From Caenorhabditis remanei (taxonomy: Eukaryota; Nematoda; Chromadorea; Rhabditida; Rhabditidae), in NCBI RefSeq assembly GCF_010183535.1, contig NC_071330.1:13497717-13561716 (forward strand): 64,000 nt of DNA, written 5' to 3'. Under the pieces are notes generated by a model that saw only the letters and a program-made list of their open reading frames with translations, did not search any database and had not been told where the DNA came from. Numbering within the stretch: the stretch's first letter is position 1; every line of letters begins with the position of its first letter. This document shows, piece by piece, positions 55,101 to 64,000 of this stretch. The translations under genes and the position numbers were made by a program.

Positions 55101-58100
55101 TTTTTGGTTCTAAACGCGTCTCGGGCGCGCCAGATCAAGATTTTTGGTTCAAAAAACGCCTCAGGCGCGCCAGATCAAGATTTTTGGTTCGAAACGCGTC
55201 TAGGGTGCGCCAGATCAAGATTTTTGGTTCAAAACGCGTCCAGGGTGCGCCAGATCAAGAATTTTAGTTCAAAACGCGTAAAGGGTGCGCCAGATCGAGA
55301 TTTTTGGTTCAAAACGCGTCCAGGGTGCGCCAGATCAAGAATTTTAGTTCAAAACGCGTAAAGGGTGCGCCAGATCGAGATTTTTGGTTCAAAACGCGTC
55401 CCAGGCGCGCCAGACACTGTTATCTAACCTATTTTTGTCTATTCTACACAGTCTCCCAGACTCCGAGTAAGAACTGCAAGGAAATTTTTGATCTACCCTC
55501 ATGAAACGAAAAATTTGAGAAATTAGCAGGTCTAAAACGTTATTACTTTAATTTTTAGCGTAAAGCTCAATGTCAGAAGTAAGAAAATTTCAGTTTTAGA
55601 ATTATTCTGAGAGCATTATCCAACCATTCAATCCAAAAAATTATGGTTTCAGATATTATTTCGAGTCGAAACGGCAATTTTTCATTTTGATTTCGGAAAA
55701 ATCTACGGGATTTGTTCATTTCTCAAAATTATCCAACGAATGATTGCTCAAAACGCGCTCCGGAGATTTTTACACATTTCTGTAGGACGGTTTTCCAATT
55801 TGCTCATTAGTTTTCGAGAAAATAACAAAAAACTGAAAGAAATTCGGAATTTGATCGATTTCTCAAAAACTAATGAGCAAATTGGAAAACCGTCCTACAG
55901 AAATGTGTAAAAATCTCCGGAGCGCGTTTTGAGCAATCATTCGTTGGATAATTTTGAGAAATGAACAAATCCCGTAGATTTTTCCGAAATCAAAATGAAA
56001 AATTGCCGTTTCGACTCGAAATAATATCTGAAACCATAATTTTTTGGATTGAATGGTTGGATAATGCTCTCAGAATAATTCTAAAACTGAAATTTTCTTA
56101 CTTCTGACATTGAGCTTTACGCTAAAAATTAAAGTAATAACGTTTTAGACCTGCTAATTTCTCAAATTTTTCGTTTCACGAGGGTAGATCAAAAATTTCC
56201 TTGCAGTTCTTACTCGGAGTCTGGGAGACTGTGTTCTAATTAATAATTATCTGCCATCTCATCTCACTTTTCCTCCTTATTTCAGAATCCAAACTACGAG
56301 CGTCAACACAGTGGGCCGAATTACAACAGATACAACGACAATGAGAACAATCACGGTGGTGGTCCACTCCAACGATCGGGCAGTTATCAACACAATTCGA
56401 CGTCGAACGACTGCCGCTACAGTACCGCCCAATATCAGTCGCAACCGCCGGCGTCAATCAGTGCTCGCTCTCGTACCGAATCTCACAACACGTACAACGA
56501 CAATGGATTCTCACGCACATCTTCTAGAATGTCGGTGGCGACGACGACGAATCAGGAAGACCATCCGACGACGGTGAAAAAGCCGACGACGAATCCGTTC
56601 GGAGACGCGAAACCCGTCGACACACAGGCACGTCTTCTGGAGCTCGAGAAGCGACACGCGGAGAAGTCGAAGTCGACGACGACGACGTCGAATTCAGATG
56701 AGAATTCTGGTGGAGATCATGAGAATACGGCGCCTCCCACCGCCGCCGCCGCCGCCCCGATTTCCGATAGTCAAATGACGCGTAGCTCGACGTCTAGCCA
56801 TAAATCGTATCATGGAGCATATCAGGGACACCATCACAAACCGTATTCTGGAGGGGTGAAAGCAGCCGGAGCACCAGCTCCTCAACAAACGACACATCAT
56901 CAGACGACGTATGAGCAAGGAGCACCGCCCGGATCGGTTGTGTTAGTTTTTTTTTGTTGCTTTGAAATCTTGAGAAAATTTGGTTTAAAATATGCAAAAA
57001 AAGCCGAAATTCGATGAAAATGATCAGAAATTGGTGAAAATTGGTCTGGAAACTTTAGAAATTCCGGAAATGTATTCACGCGCCAACGGAACGCCAGCGA
57101 CTCTATTTTTGAGTGAACGCCGCGACTCAGGCGCGCCAGGTTATACTTATAACGGACTTCGCGACTCGAAACAGCGCCAGATTGGTTTTCTGCCTAAAAA
57201 CGCGACTCAGGTGACCCAGAGCAAAAATTTTTGGTTCAAAACGCGCCTCAGGCGCGCCAGACTGACTTTTCCCAAAAAAAAAAAGCGAAAAATCAGGTTT
57301 CTGGTGCTTTAGATCAAGATTTTTAGTTCAAAACGCGCTTCAGTCGTTGCGCCAGATCGAGATTTTTGGAATTTTAGCGCGTCTGAGGCGCGCCAGACAC
57401 TCATTTTCAGTAGAAAAACGCGCCAGAGGCACCCCAGATTTGTTTGCTGGCTAAAAAACGCGTCTAAGGCGCGCCAGACAATCGTTCACTACTAAAAGTC
57501 CCCTAATTCTCTTCTCATTTTCAGAATCAAGAAGCGTGAATCGATTGACGTCGAAAAGATGAAAGACGCTGACGAGGTGCCACCAGTGGATCCGATACAG
57601 TATCCCACGGCCGATAATAAGGTATTTTTTGAAACAAAATCTGAAATTTTTGACATTTTTTGACTGAAAATCTGAAATTTTTGACATTTTTTTATCGGAA
57701 AATGTTGATTTGGGATATTTTTTGACTTAAAATCTGAAATTTTGGAGGTTTTTGACCGAAAATCTGAAAATTTGGACATTTTTTTACTGAAAAATGTGGA
57801 TTCTAGACATTTTTAGTTTAAAAATTCAAAATTTTGGGCATTTTTTGACCGAAAATCTGAAAATTTGGACATTTTTTTATTGGAAAATGTTGATTTAGGA
57901 CTTTTTTTGAGCTAAAATCAAATGTTTGACGTTTTCTGACAGAAATATATCGAATTTAGACATTTTTTAACTGAAAATCTAAAATTTTGGGCATTTTTTG
58001 ACCGAAAATCTGAAAATTTGGACATTTTTTAACTGAAAATCTGAAAATCTGGACATTTTTTTGACTGAAAAATGTTGATTTCTCACTTCTCTAACAGTTT

Positions 58101-60514
58101 CAAAGTTCCAGAAGATGTCAACGGCTTCTGAATCGGCTCAATCCGAGATGAACAAGTCGACGTCATCTGAACTCCCGCCACCACATCCATCGTCATCTGG
58201 AACGTCATCACGTGGCGGTGGTGGTCGTGGAAAGCATCGTGCCACGATGAGCACGTATACGGCACGTGGCGGACATCATCATCATCATCATCAACTTCAG
58301 AAGTCGGCGACGATGGGACAAATCGAGAAGACGTCGTCATCTGGAGCCGCAGAAGCATCTGGAGACACTGGAGATGTCGTCACGAAGACGAGTCATCATC
58401 AGCAGAAGCGTCGCTATCAGGATCGTAAAGAAGCAGCGAATCGGCGATCGTCAATTTCTGGAGAATCTGAATCGGCGAAAACGGAGAAATCGACGACGAC
58501 GTCGGCTCCATCGTCGCATCGTGGAGCTCTCCGTGGTGGGCGTGGCGGCGGAGCAACGAGGGGCGTGGCTCGAGGAGGAAAAGCGCGGCTCGATTACAAT
58601 GGGAGTCACAGCTACAATCGGAAAGAAGAAGACGTGACGACGACGACGACGGAGCAGAAGAAGGCTGACGAGAATCAGCAGAAGACGTCGGCGGCGGCGG
58701 TGGTGAAAGTGACGTCATCATCAGCGACGAAGACGACGCCCGTCGAAGGCGGCCAAACGGTGAGAGTGCGGGATTGTTGGGGTAACTGGAAGGTGTTGGC
58801 ACGCGGTGCGAAACCGAGCGTCGTCAAAGACACGCCCACTATTTATACCATTACTAACTCGCGAGGTGTGAAGGCGTTGACTTGTTCGCTGGAATGCTAT
58901 CAACAGAATCAGCAACAGGTTAGTTTTTTGATCTACGGACGAATCATCGCTGTCGTTTTGTGGTGACTTTATTATTGCATGAGAGATGGAGGAGAAGAGA
59001 GCTGAAAGGATGCATGCAGAGGAGATTTTTGGCTGAAAATTGACTGAAAATCCGCCCAGATTCGATCCATTTGCATGTAGAATGAGGGATTTGGGACATC
59101 TGGATGTGGATTCACAGACGGACATCTGGACAGACAGGACTTGAAAATTGATGAAAACTGTGTCAAAAAAGACGGGAAATACAGATTTTTGAGCATTTTT
59201 TGACTGAATTTTTGAGATTTTCAGAAAATTGGCTTAAAACTGTCAAAAAGTAGTGAAAATTCAATTTCTTGCATGCAGAATGAGAAAAATGGGGACATCT
59301 GGATTCGCGGACAGACAGAAAGACAGACGGACCCATGGACATCTGGACAAACCGACACTCTCAGCACTCCAAAACTGGCTGAAATTGTGAAAAACGATAA
59401 TGTTTAACTGATTTGTCGAGATTTTCAGATGTTTTTTCCCTCTGATTTTCTGAAAATCGACAATTTTCGAAGATTATCGTTATTTTTTGAGCGATTTTTG
59501 TGCTGAAATTTGAGCGTTTTTGAAGATTTTTGAGTGAAAAAATCCGATTTTTAGGGGTTTTTGAGCATTTTTGATGAAATTTTCGAGATTTTCAGACACT
59601 TTTCCGTCAGAAACCTCAGAATTCTATCTTTAAACTGTCTGAAATTTCTAAAAACGATAATTTTCGAAGATTTTTGTTCATTTTTGAACCATTTTCATTG
59701 CCTTGCTGAAAATTTCAGCTCAATTTCACATCTGAATTCGAAAAAAATCTGGAAATTTCCGACATTCGGACAAACAGACACTCCCGACATACCAGAAAGT
59801 TAGTTTCAGCCAAAACTGGCGGAAATTAGCTGAAAATGAGGCGAAAACTGTAGAAATGAGGACATCCGGACATTCGGACTCACCCGATGCACAGACAGAT
59901 ATGTTTAGTGGACATCCGGATATATGGATACACAGATATCTACAGTATCCCTTGGAATCAATTTTTGACGAGTCGGACATCTGGACACACTCTGACGAAC
60001 AGATGGAAAAAATTTGTATTAAATTTCGGATTTTTTGAGGTTTTCTGGACATTTTGTGTGTCCGGATGTCCACTTTTTGAGTTTTTTAACCACTAATCTG
60101 TTATAAGCGATGTCTGTCCGGATGTCCGGACGTCCAGATGTCCACCCACCCATCACACTCTATCGCACCCCCGCACACCACCATGTCCATCGTCCCCAAG
60201 TGCTATATGTTTATATATATATAATTTTCTGAAATTTTTAATCTAAAATTTCTCTTTTTCAGCTCCAAGAGGCGAAACGTGCCGCGGAAGCGGCGAAACG
60301 AGCTGAGGCAGCAGCTGCCGCGGCGGCTCCGCCCCCTTCTGCCACCACGTCATCTGAAGCCGCCAAAGGGGGGGACGACGACTCATCGCAGCAACAGACG
60401 CCGTCGACACCGAAAAAGAATAAGAAGGATAAGAAAAAGGAGAAGAAGAAGGAGGCGAAACAGACGCCGTTGGGAGCCAACAAGTTTGCCGCTCTTTTGA
60501 ATGTTGAGAATTGA
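49186..60514 (+). CDS. eIF4B-like translation initiation factor, RRM protein
   Basis: Nine exons: 49186-49245, 50670-50738, 53160-53665, 54622-54683, 54741-54820, 56286-56941, 57525-57621, 58112-58918 and 60263-60514; 862 residues, stop TGA at 60512. eIF4B binds RNA and stimulates the eIF4A helicase during ribosome recruitment. Evidence: a [12 protein letters not shown] acidic box near residue 36 (eIF4B has a similar VSWADE box), an RRM at about 78-150 starting [10 protein letters not shown], and [25 protein letters not shown] text at about 362, the clearest eIF4B signature. Between them is an Asn/Tyr/Arg-rich region. Exon 8 is Ser/Thr/Gly/His-rich with RGGRGGG, and the C-terminus is Lys/Ala-rich ending ANKFAALLN. 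Acceptors of exons 2 and 5 end in TTGAAG rather than TTTCAG. An alternative start at ATG 50652, 25 bases after TTCGCAG, would replace the first 20 residues by six. Confidence 0.85.
49448..50135. repeat. widely spaced inverted repeat in intron 1
   Basis: About 120 bases at 49448-49570 (including AAGCTGAATTTCCGCTATTT) return inverted at 50018-50135. The roughly 450-base interval between them is AT-rich and featureless. Confidence 0.65.
50621..50654 (+). promoter_or_regulatory. possible alternative leader acceptor and start
   Basis: TTCGCAG ends at 50626 and ATG 50652 follows 25 bases later, the same layout as smc-4 and amx-1. The frame continues straight into exon 2. An in-frame TAA at 50646 shows that this segment cannot be internal coding sequence from further upstream. 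Confidence 0.4.
50848..50915. repeat. ACGCGYC motif pair next to the hAT-like insertion
   Basis: AAACGCGCCAACGGAACCCCAG and AACGCGTCTCTGGCGCCCCA occur side by side just left of the element at 50923. An isolated copy is at about 50158. Confidence 0.6.
50923..51431. mobile_element. hAT-like non-autonomous element with GGAAGAA minisatellite body
   Basis: Ends CAGAGCTGTGCGGAA and inverse, flanked by a perfect TACGTCGC octamer (50915-50922, 51432-51439). Both subterminal regions are tandem GGAAGAA heptamers (about 50955-51105 and 51303-51418) around a 190-base non-repetitive centre. It lies in intron 2 of the eIF4B-like gene. It has the same plan as 2394-2810 but a different heptamer and a diverged end sequence. 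Confidence 0.85.
51526..51602 (-). mobile_element. tRNA-derived Pol III unit, single copy
   Basis: On the minus strand, A-box TGGTGTAGGTGG (51576-51587) and B-box GGTTCAATTCC (51533-51543), then a run of Ts. The acceptor and T stems do not pair well enough for a working tRNA. It is unlike the units at 16670 and 19941 outside the boxes. Confidence 0.6.
51828..52945. repeat. ACGCGYC-motif block IV (densest dispersed block)
   Basis: Roughly 20 motif copies within 1.1 kb of intron 2, in both orientations, e.g. AACGCGTCTCAGGCGCGCCA near 52113. Longer spacers are duplicated too: CCAGACACTCGATTTTTCTATT-like text appears near 52170 and 52610, and its inverse near 52760. Confidence 0.75.
53795..54160. 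repeat. ACGCGYC-motif block V, ~41-bp tandem
   Basis: Units of GCGCCAGATCAAGATTTTTG + GTTCAAAACGCGTCYCAGG in intron 3, five consecutive near-identical copies and then degenerate ones. Confidence 0.85.
54435..54590. repeat. ACGCGYC motifs near the exon 4 acceptor
   Basis: Two or three copies (AAACGCGTCTCAGGCGCACC at 54438, AAGCGTCTCAGGCGCGCCAG at 54560) lie within 200 bases upstream of exon 4. Confidence 0.6.
55028..55415. repeat. ACGCGYC-motif block VI, ~41-bp tandem array
   Basis: Ten head-to-tail units of AAACGCGTCYAGGGTGCGCC + AGATCAAGATTTTTGGTTC in intron 5. A pair of units is duplicated exactly (55262-55320 versus 55344-55402), showing recent unequal exchange. Open frames across it are by-products. 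Confidence 0.9.
55447..56233. mobile_element. 787-bp near-perfect palindrome, intron 5 of eIF4B-like gene
   Basis: Arms of about 370 bases match almost exactly around a loop near 55820-55855. Ends CACAGTCTCCCAGACTCCG; flanked by TTCTA on both sides (55442-55446, 56234-56238). The right end is only about 50 bases from the exon 6 acceptor. No transposase. The superfamily is uncertain; a 5-base duplication with CACAG ends could fit a Transib-like unit, but this is weak. Confidence 0.85.
57075..57480. repeat. ACGCGYC-motif block VII in intron 6
   Basis: About nine copies, including AACGCGCCTCAGGCGCGCCA at 57240 and AACGCGTCTAAGGCGCGCCA at 57458, ending about 45 bases before exon 7. Confidence 0.75.
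57625..58080. repeat. ~37-40-bp degenerate tandem repeat in intron 7
   Basis: Units of TTTTTTGACCGAAAATCTGA + AAATTTGGACA fill nearly the whole intron 57622-58111. Alternating TTTTATTGGAAAATGTTGAT units suggest a higher-order dimer. Confidence 0.75.
59090..60135. repeat. GGACATCTGG / CAGACA-rich segment, intron 8
   Basis: Irregular GGACATCTGGACA, CAGACAGA and GTCCGGATGTCC words scattered over 1 kb of intron 58919-60262. They match the vocabulary of smc-4 intron 8 and amx-1 intron 1. Confidence 0.65.
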
Positions 60515-62089
60515 GCATTTTAGGCCACGCCCACTTTTTGATTTTTTTGACCCATTTTTTGTGCCTGAAAACTGCTTTTTTACCCCCTTTGACTCCGCCC
60601 CCTGTGTCCATATTTCCTTCCTCCTATTATCATTTTTTGTTTCTTTTCTAGTCCCCACCCCCCTCCTTCTCCTCATTTTCAACTGTTCTTCTACCTCTTT
60701 GACCCCCGTTTTGGACGATTTTAAACTGGAAAAATTGGATTTTTGCTCGTTTTTGAGATTTTAAGATGTTTTTGCTTTGAAAAAACTGTCTGAAATGTTG
60801 AAAATCGACAATTTTGGAAGGTTTTTGAGCTGAAATTGGGGATTTTTGATGGAATTTTTGAGATTTTCAGACACTTTTTCTTCACTAGACTTCACTAGAC
60901 TTGTTCCTTAAAAACATCAAAATTCCATCTCTAAACTGTCTGAAATTTTGAAAAAAGACAATTTTTGAAGAATTTTGAGCGGAAAAATGGGATTTTTCAG
61001 CTGAAATTGGTGTTTTTTGAGATTTTCAGACGCGTTTTGTCTTTAAAAACTCAAAATTCCCTCGTTTTAGCTGAAATTTTGAAAATTTCAGTAATTTTTG
61101 AACGGACAAATTCTGAAAAATGCTCAAAAATCTGAATTTTTTGACCGATTTTTCTGATATTTCCAGCCTCTAAAAATGTCTGAAAATCACCCAAAATTCC
61201 GCCTCCACTTCTCCAATATAGGAATCGATAATTTCAAGTGCAATTCCTCTATTTTTCTCTAATCCTCTTCTCTCTATTCTCATTTCTCTCTGAAAATTCT
61301 GAAAATTCCATTTGTCCCCCATATTCTCAGGTCTCTCTGAAATTTATCGATTTTTCCCCCATTTTTTGTATTCAGAATCCCCTCTTAGGCTCCGCCCACT
61401 TTCATGTGGCTCCGCCCCCTATTTACCATTTTGGCCTTATTTATGCTATGCGAGTATTCCCCCCATTCTCCTCATTTTCACTCTTTAAAAATTCATCATT
61501 CACAACTTCAAATACATGAAATATCGTCACACATGAACCACGCCCCCTTTTCTATAAGCTCCGCCCCCCCCCCACCCCGTTTTTCTGATATTTCCTCCCA
61601 GATAATGTTTTAGCCCCCGTTTCCCCCTAAAAAGTCTTCTATGCAGACTTTTTTGGATTTAATTTTTTCGAATTATTTATTATTATTATTATGATTATGG
61701 TATGGTATGAATGTGACGATGCTCTTTTTCGTTGCTCTTTTTCTGATTTTTGGGTGTCTCAGTAGGAAAAAAATGTTCACACTTTTCATTCTCTTCGTGT
61801 GGCATCTGGAGTTGCAATAACTATAGTAACCAAGTTTAAAGGCGCATATCGAAAAGTATATCAATTCGAAGATTCGAATTCGTAAGAAACAAGTAAGAAG
61901 ACAGGGTTACTTTTTAAACAATATTTATTTGAAATTTATAAAAAGAATACAGAAACATTTAAATTACATATTTTCCTCCATTGTTGTTCTCCAGTGTATA
62001 ATGCTCTTCAGCTCCAATAGCGGCAGTGAGCATTCGTCATATTGATGCTGATCGGCTTTGAGGTCCTTTAAGATGTTTGATCATTCTCC
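60515..62089. other. 3' flank of the eIF4B-like gene
   Basis: T-rich DNA, likely including the 3' UTR. 61380-61570 has several GCTCCGCCC words. A TTA repeat lies at 61674-61692, and 61825-61850 has TTTAAAGGCGCATA, common in the window's MITEs. No other gene is supported. Confidence 0.4.
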
Positions 62090-63260
62090 TCATTCATTTC
62101 GGAGCAGTACGCGGAAGGATCCATTGCTCCTTGATGACGTTCCGAACATCGGATCGTCGGTACTCTCCTGGAAAGAATGGTTTGGTTTCATACTTGCAAA
62201 CTGGGCCGAAACGGGCCGCCGCGTAAACTCGCGTCAAAATGAATATTATGAGCTGAAAAATATACCAAAATGTAGATCTCGACGAGTTCTATATCCATGA
62301 CCTACTACGGGCCGAATGGCTATTTGTTAATGTGCCGCGGGCCGGACTAGAATAGATGTTTGACCATTTTGGCGCTTTTTGGCACTTTTTCCCTGCCCGC
62401 GGCACATTAACGGATAGCCAACCGGCCCGTAGTAGGTCACGGACATAGCCCTCGCTGAGATCTACATTCTGGTATATTTTTCAGCTCATAATATTCATTT
62501 TGAAGCGAGTTACGGCCCGGTTGACAAGTATGATTGGTTTTAATTCGAAAATTAATATGCTTCTTACCTTCTGGATTTCCAAGAATGGTGCCATCGCTTC
62601 ATCTGGATCTGATGTTCCTTTCGGCACTGTGGTGTACATAAGTCTCCAAGTTTATTCCTCTGGATATTTCGATAAAGAGTACTTGGAGTATTGTGAGTCG
62701 GTTATCTTCTGAAAATGAATATTTTAGAATAACTTTTTGAAAAAGAAAAAATTGTCTCTCATACCCATCGAACTTGTGTAAGTTTCCAAGAACATCAAGC
62801 GGAGTCCATTAGCTTTTGGAGGAAGTGGATCCGAGTAGACATCCAACTTGAAATACAAATCTTCTTGTGGTGATCGGTGCGTGTGCCCAGCTTGAGATCC
62901 ATCTTACAGATTTCCATGAGCGAAACATCTTCTTCTTCTTTTGAAAATCGACTACCTTTCATTGTCTTTCATTTTGAGAAGTCCATTTGCTTGTGGTGAT
63001 CGGTGCATGTTCCCAGTTTTAGATCCATCTTACAGACATCCATAAGTGAATCGATGATCTGGCGGTGTCCTTCAATCTGGTATGTGTGCTGAAATCTTCT
63101 TTGTCATTGGTATCCTGGTAGTACTTGCGTGTCGTCAACCTGTAGATCGGGTATCCGGATATCGGCATCTGTGGATATCGTCGAAGAGCTTCAAAATCCT
63201 TTTTCACTTCTTCCTGGCAACTTGTCCCTCCAAACGGATTCCGATACGGCCGCAAACAAT
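62090..63260 (-). pseudogene. broken gene of unknown family
   Basis: Protein-like pieces on the minus strand that do not form one open frame. Segment 62568-62708 (after TTTTCAG, before GTAAGA) encodes 47 codons ending MYTTVPKGTSDPDEAMAPF-like text, but codon 19 is TAA (62652-62654). It joins in phase to a last segment 62090-62167 ending in TGA. Upstream, 62765-62880 reads LYFKLDVYSDPLPPKANGLR-like, but its junction to the next segment is out of phase. 62870-63040 holds a partial duplication: CKMDLKLGT and TDHHK occur twice. I cannot name the family. Either a real pseudogene or an unresolved model with assembly errors. Confidence 0.5.
62189..62532. mobile_element. CATACTTG foldback element, compact copy
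   Basis: Arms of about 150 bases start CATACTTG and share AAAATGAATATTATGAGCTG. The centre contains GTGCCGCGGGCCGG and CCGCGGCACATTAACGG facing each other. It lies in the intron of the broken gene. Same family as the separated arms at 12065 and 14231. Confidence 0.8.
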
Positions 63261-64000
63261 CTGAAAAATGAAAACTGTGTCAATTTTTCAGCATTTTTCC
63301 AACAAACCTGAATACCGCTGTTTCTGATCTTGCGGCGGTGTTGTTATCCATCCTTTGAAGAACACTTTCTAAATTCCGACAAAAAATACATTTCAGGGTC
63401 TTAAAATTGATGAAAACTACCTTGAAACATAACAATAAAATAAATAAATACTAGAACTCCAGAAAAATCATAAAAATTAGGGTAGAACTGCAAACCGGAC
63501 GCCGCTCACATAAAATACATAGAAATGATGATGTTTCTATTTCATCCCCCGATGTTCACCATGCCACATGGAATATCACAATAGAGCGCATTTGCATTTT
63601 ATGACACATCATTTTATTATTCCATAGGAACACAGGGAGACTGTTTTTTGATGTGTCATTTTTAATTGTTTGCGGAGAAGGAAAAGTGTTGTTCGGTGAT
63701 TTGGACGAAAAGTTGTTGGTGTCTTACCACGAAAACTACAGTAACCCAAACAGTTTAAAGGCGCATACCGTGCAATGATGTCATGAGTATACATTTCGAA
63801 AAGCTCTCAACTCACTGAACCCAAACATACGAGTTTCAGAACGTTCCTATCGGATTTGCGACAATTGAAATTTTCTTGAATTTCAGACTCCGCCCCCGAA
63901 ACATGCGACATATCAGACTCACGTATTGTTTGTAGAGGTTCCTCTAGCGGAGACATCTGGATAGACATAAGTACAGTAAGACCCGGAAAACTGACACTTT
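63261..64000. other. right flank with partial P element and possible element edge
   Basis: 63715-63800 has half of a P-like unit (TACCACGAAAACTACAGTAA, then TTTAAAGGCGCATA). At 63973 the string TA|CAGTAAGACCCGGAAAAC looks like the start of another TA-flanked element that runs off the window. No supported gene. Confidence 0.4.

Noticed and set aside
55064..55504. Open frames through the 41-bp array (FGSKRV-type repeats)
   Set aside because: By-product of the tandem motif array in an intron; there is no start context, no splice support and no domain.
63923..64000. Possible coding exon on the minus strand at the right edge
   Set aside because: A GTGAGT donor and 25 open codons exist, but the segment contains GACATCTGG-type repeat words and a transposon-like CAGTAAGACCC end, so coding is not supported.

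Overview
The window looks like nuclear DNA from a Caenorhabditis-type nematode. Three things support this. Introns use GT...TTTCAG boundaries. Short 5' leaders begin right after a TTTCAG-like site, as expected for spliced-leader trans-splicing. The protein-coding genes match nematode versions of conserved eukaryotic proteins. It does not look like C. elegans itself, because the introns are greatly swollen with repeats; the species cannot be named from the sequence. No prokaryotic, phage, viral or CRISPR features were seen.

Layout. 0-4 kb: a doubtful small plus-strand gene and several transposon-like elements. 4.4-5.7 kb (minus): a small multipass membrane protein. 6.8-19.1 kb (minus): nine-exon amx-1, an LSD2/KDM1B-type histone demethylase with zinc-finger, SWIRM and amine oxidase parts. 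20.6-30.7 kb (minus): nine-exon smc-4, the condensin SMC4 ATPase, with a one-base frameshift in the hinge exon. 30.7-48.9 kb: about 18 kb without a recognisable protein gene, holding a tRNA-Leu(AAG), several transposon-like elements with target-site duplications, and CT/GA-rich blocks. 49.2-60.5 kb (plus): nine-exon eIF4B-like translation factor (RRM plus an NPFGxAKPVDT motif). 62.1-63.3 kb (minus): a broken gene of unknown family.

The three minus-strand genes run head to tail with 1.1-1.5 kb gaps. Two of them (smc-4, amx-1) act on chromatin and chromosomes, but the gaps are long for a nematode operon, so shared transcription is only a possibility. Coding exons are intact and conserved while the introns carry nearly all the unusual DNA: about 20 copies of one palindromic element, a 24-bp minisatellite, a 343-bp CAGA tract, tRNA-derived SINE-like units, hAT-like elements with minisatellite bodies, and a dispersed GC-rich ACGCGYC/GGYGCSCCAG motif. 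The motif and the two hAT-like elements with perfect 8-bp target duplications are the best candidates for something not previously described.
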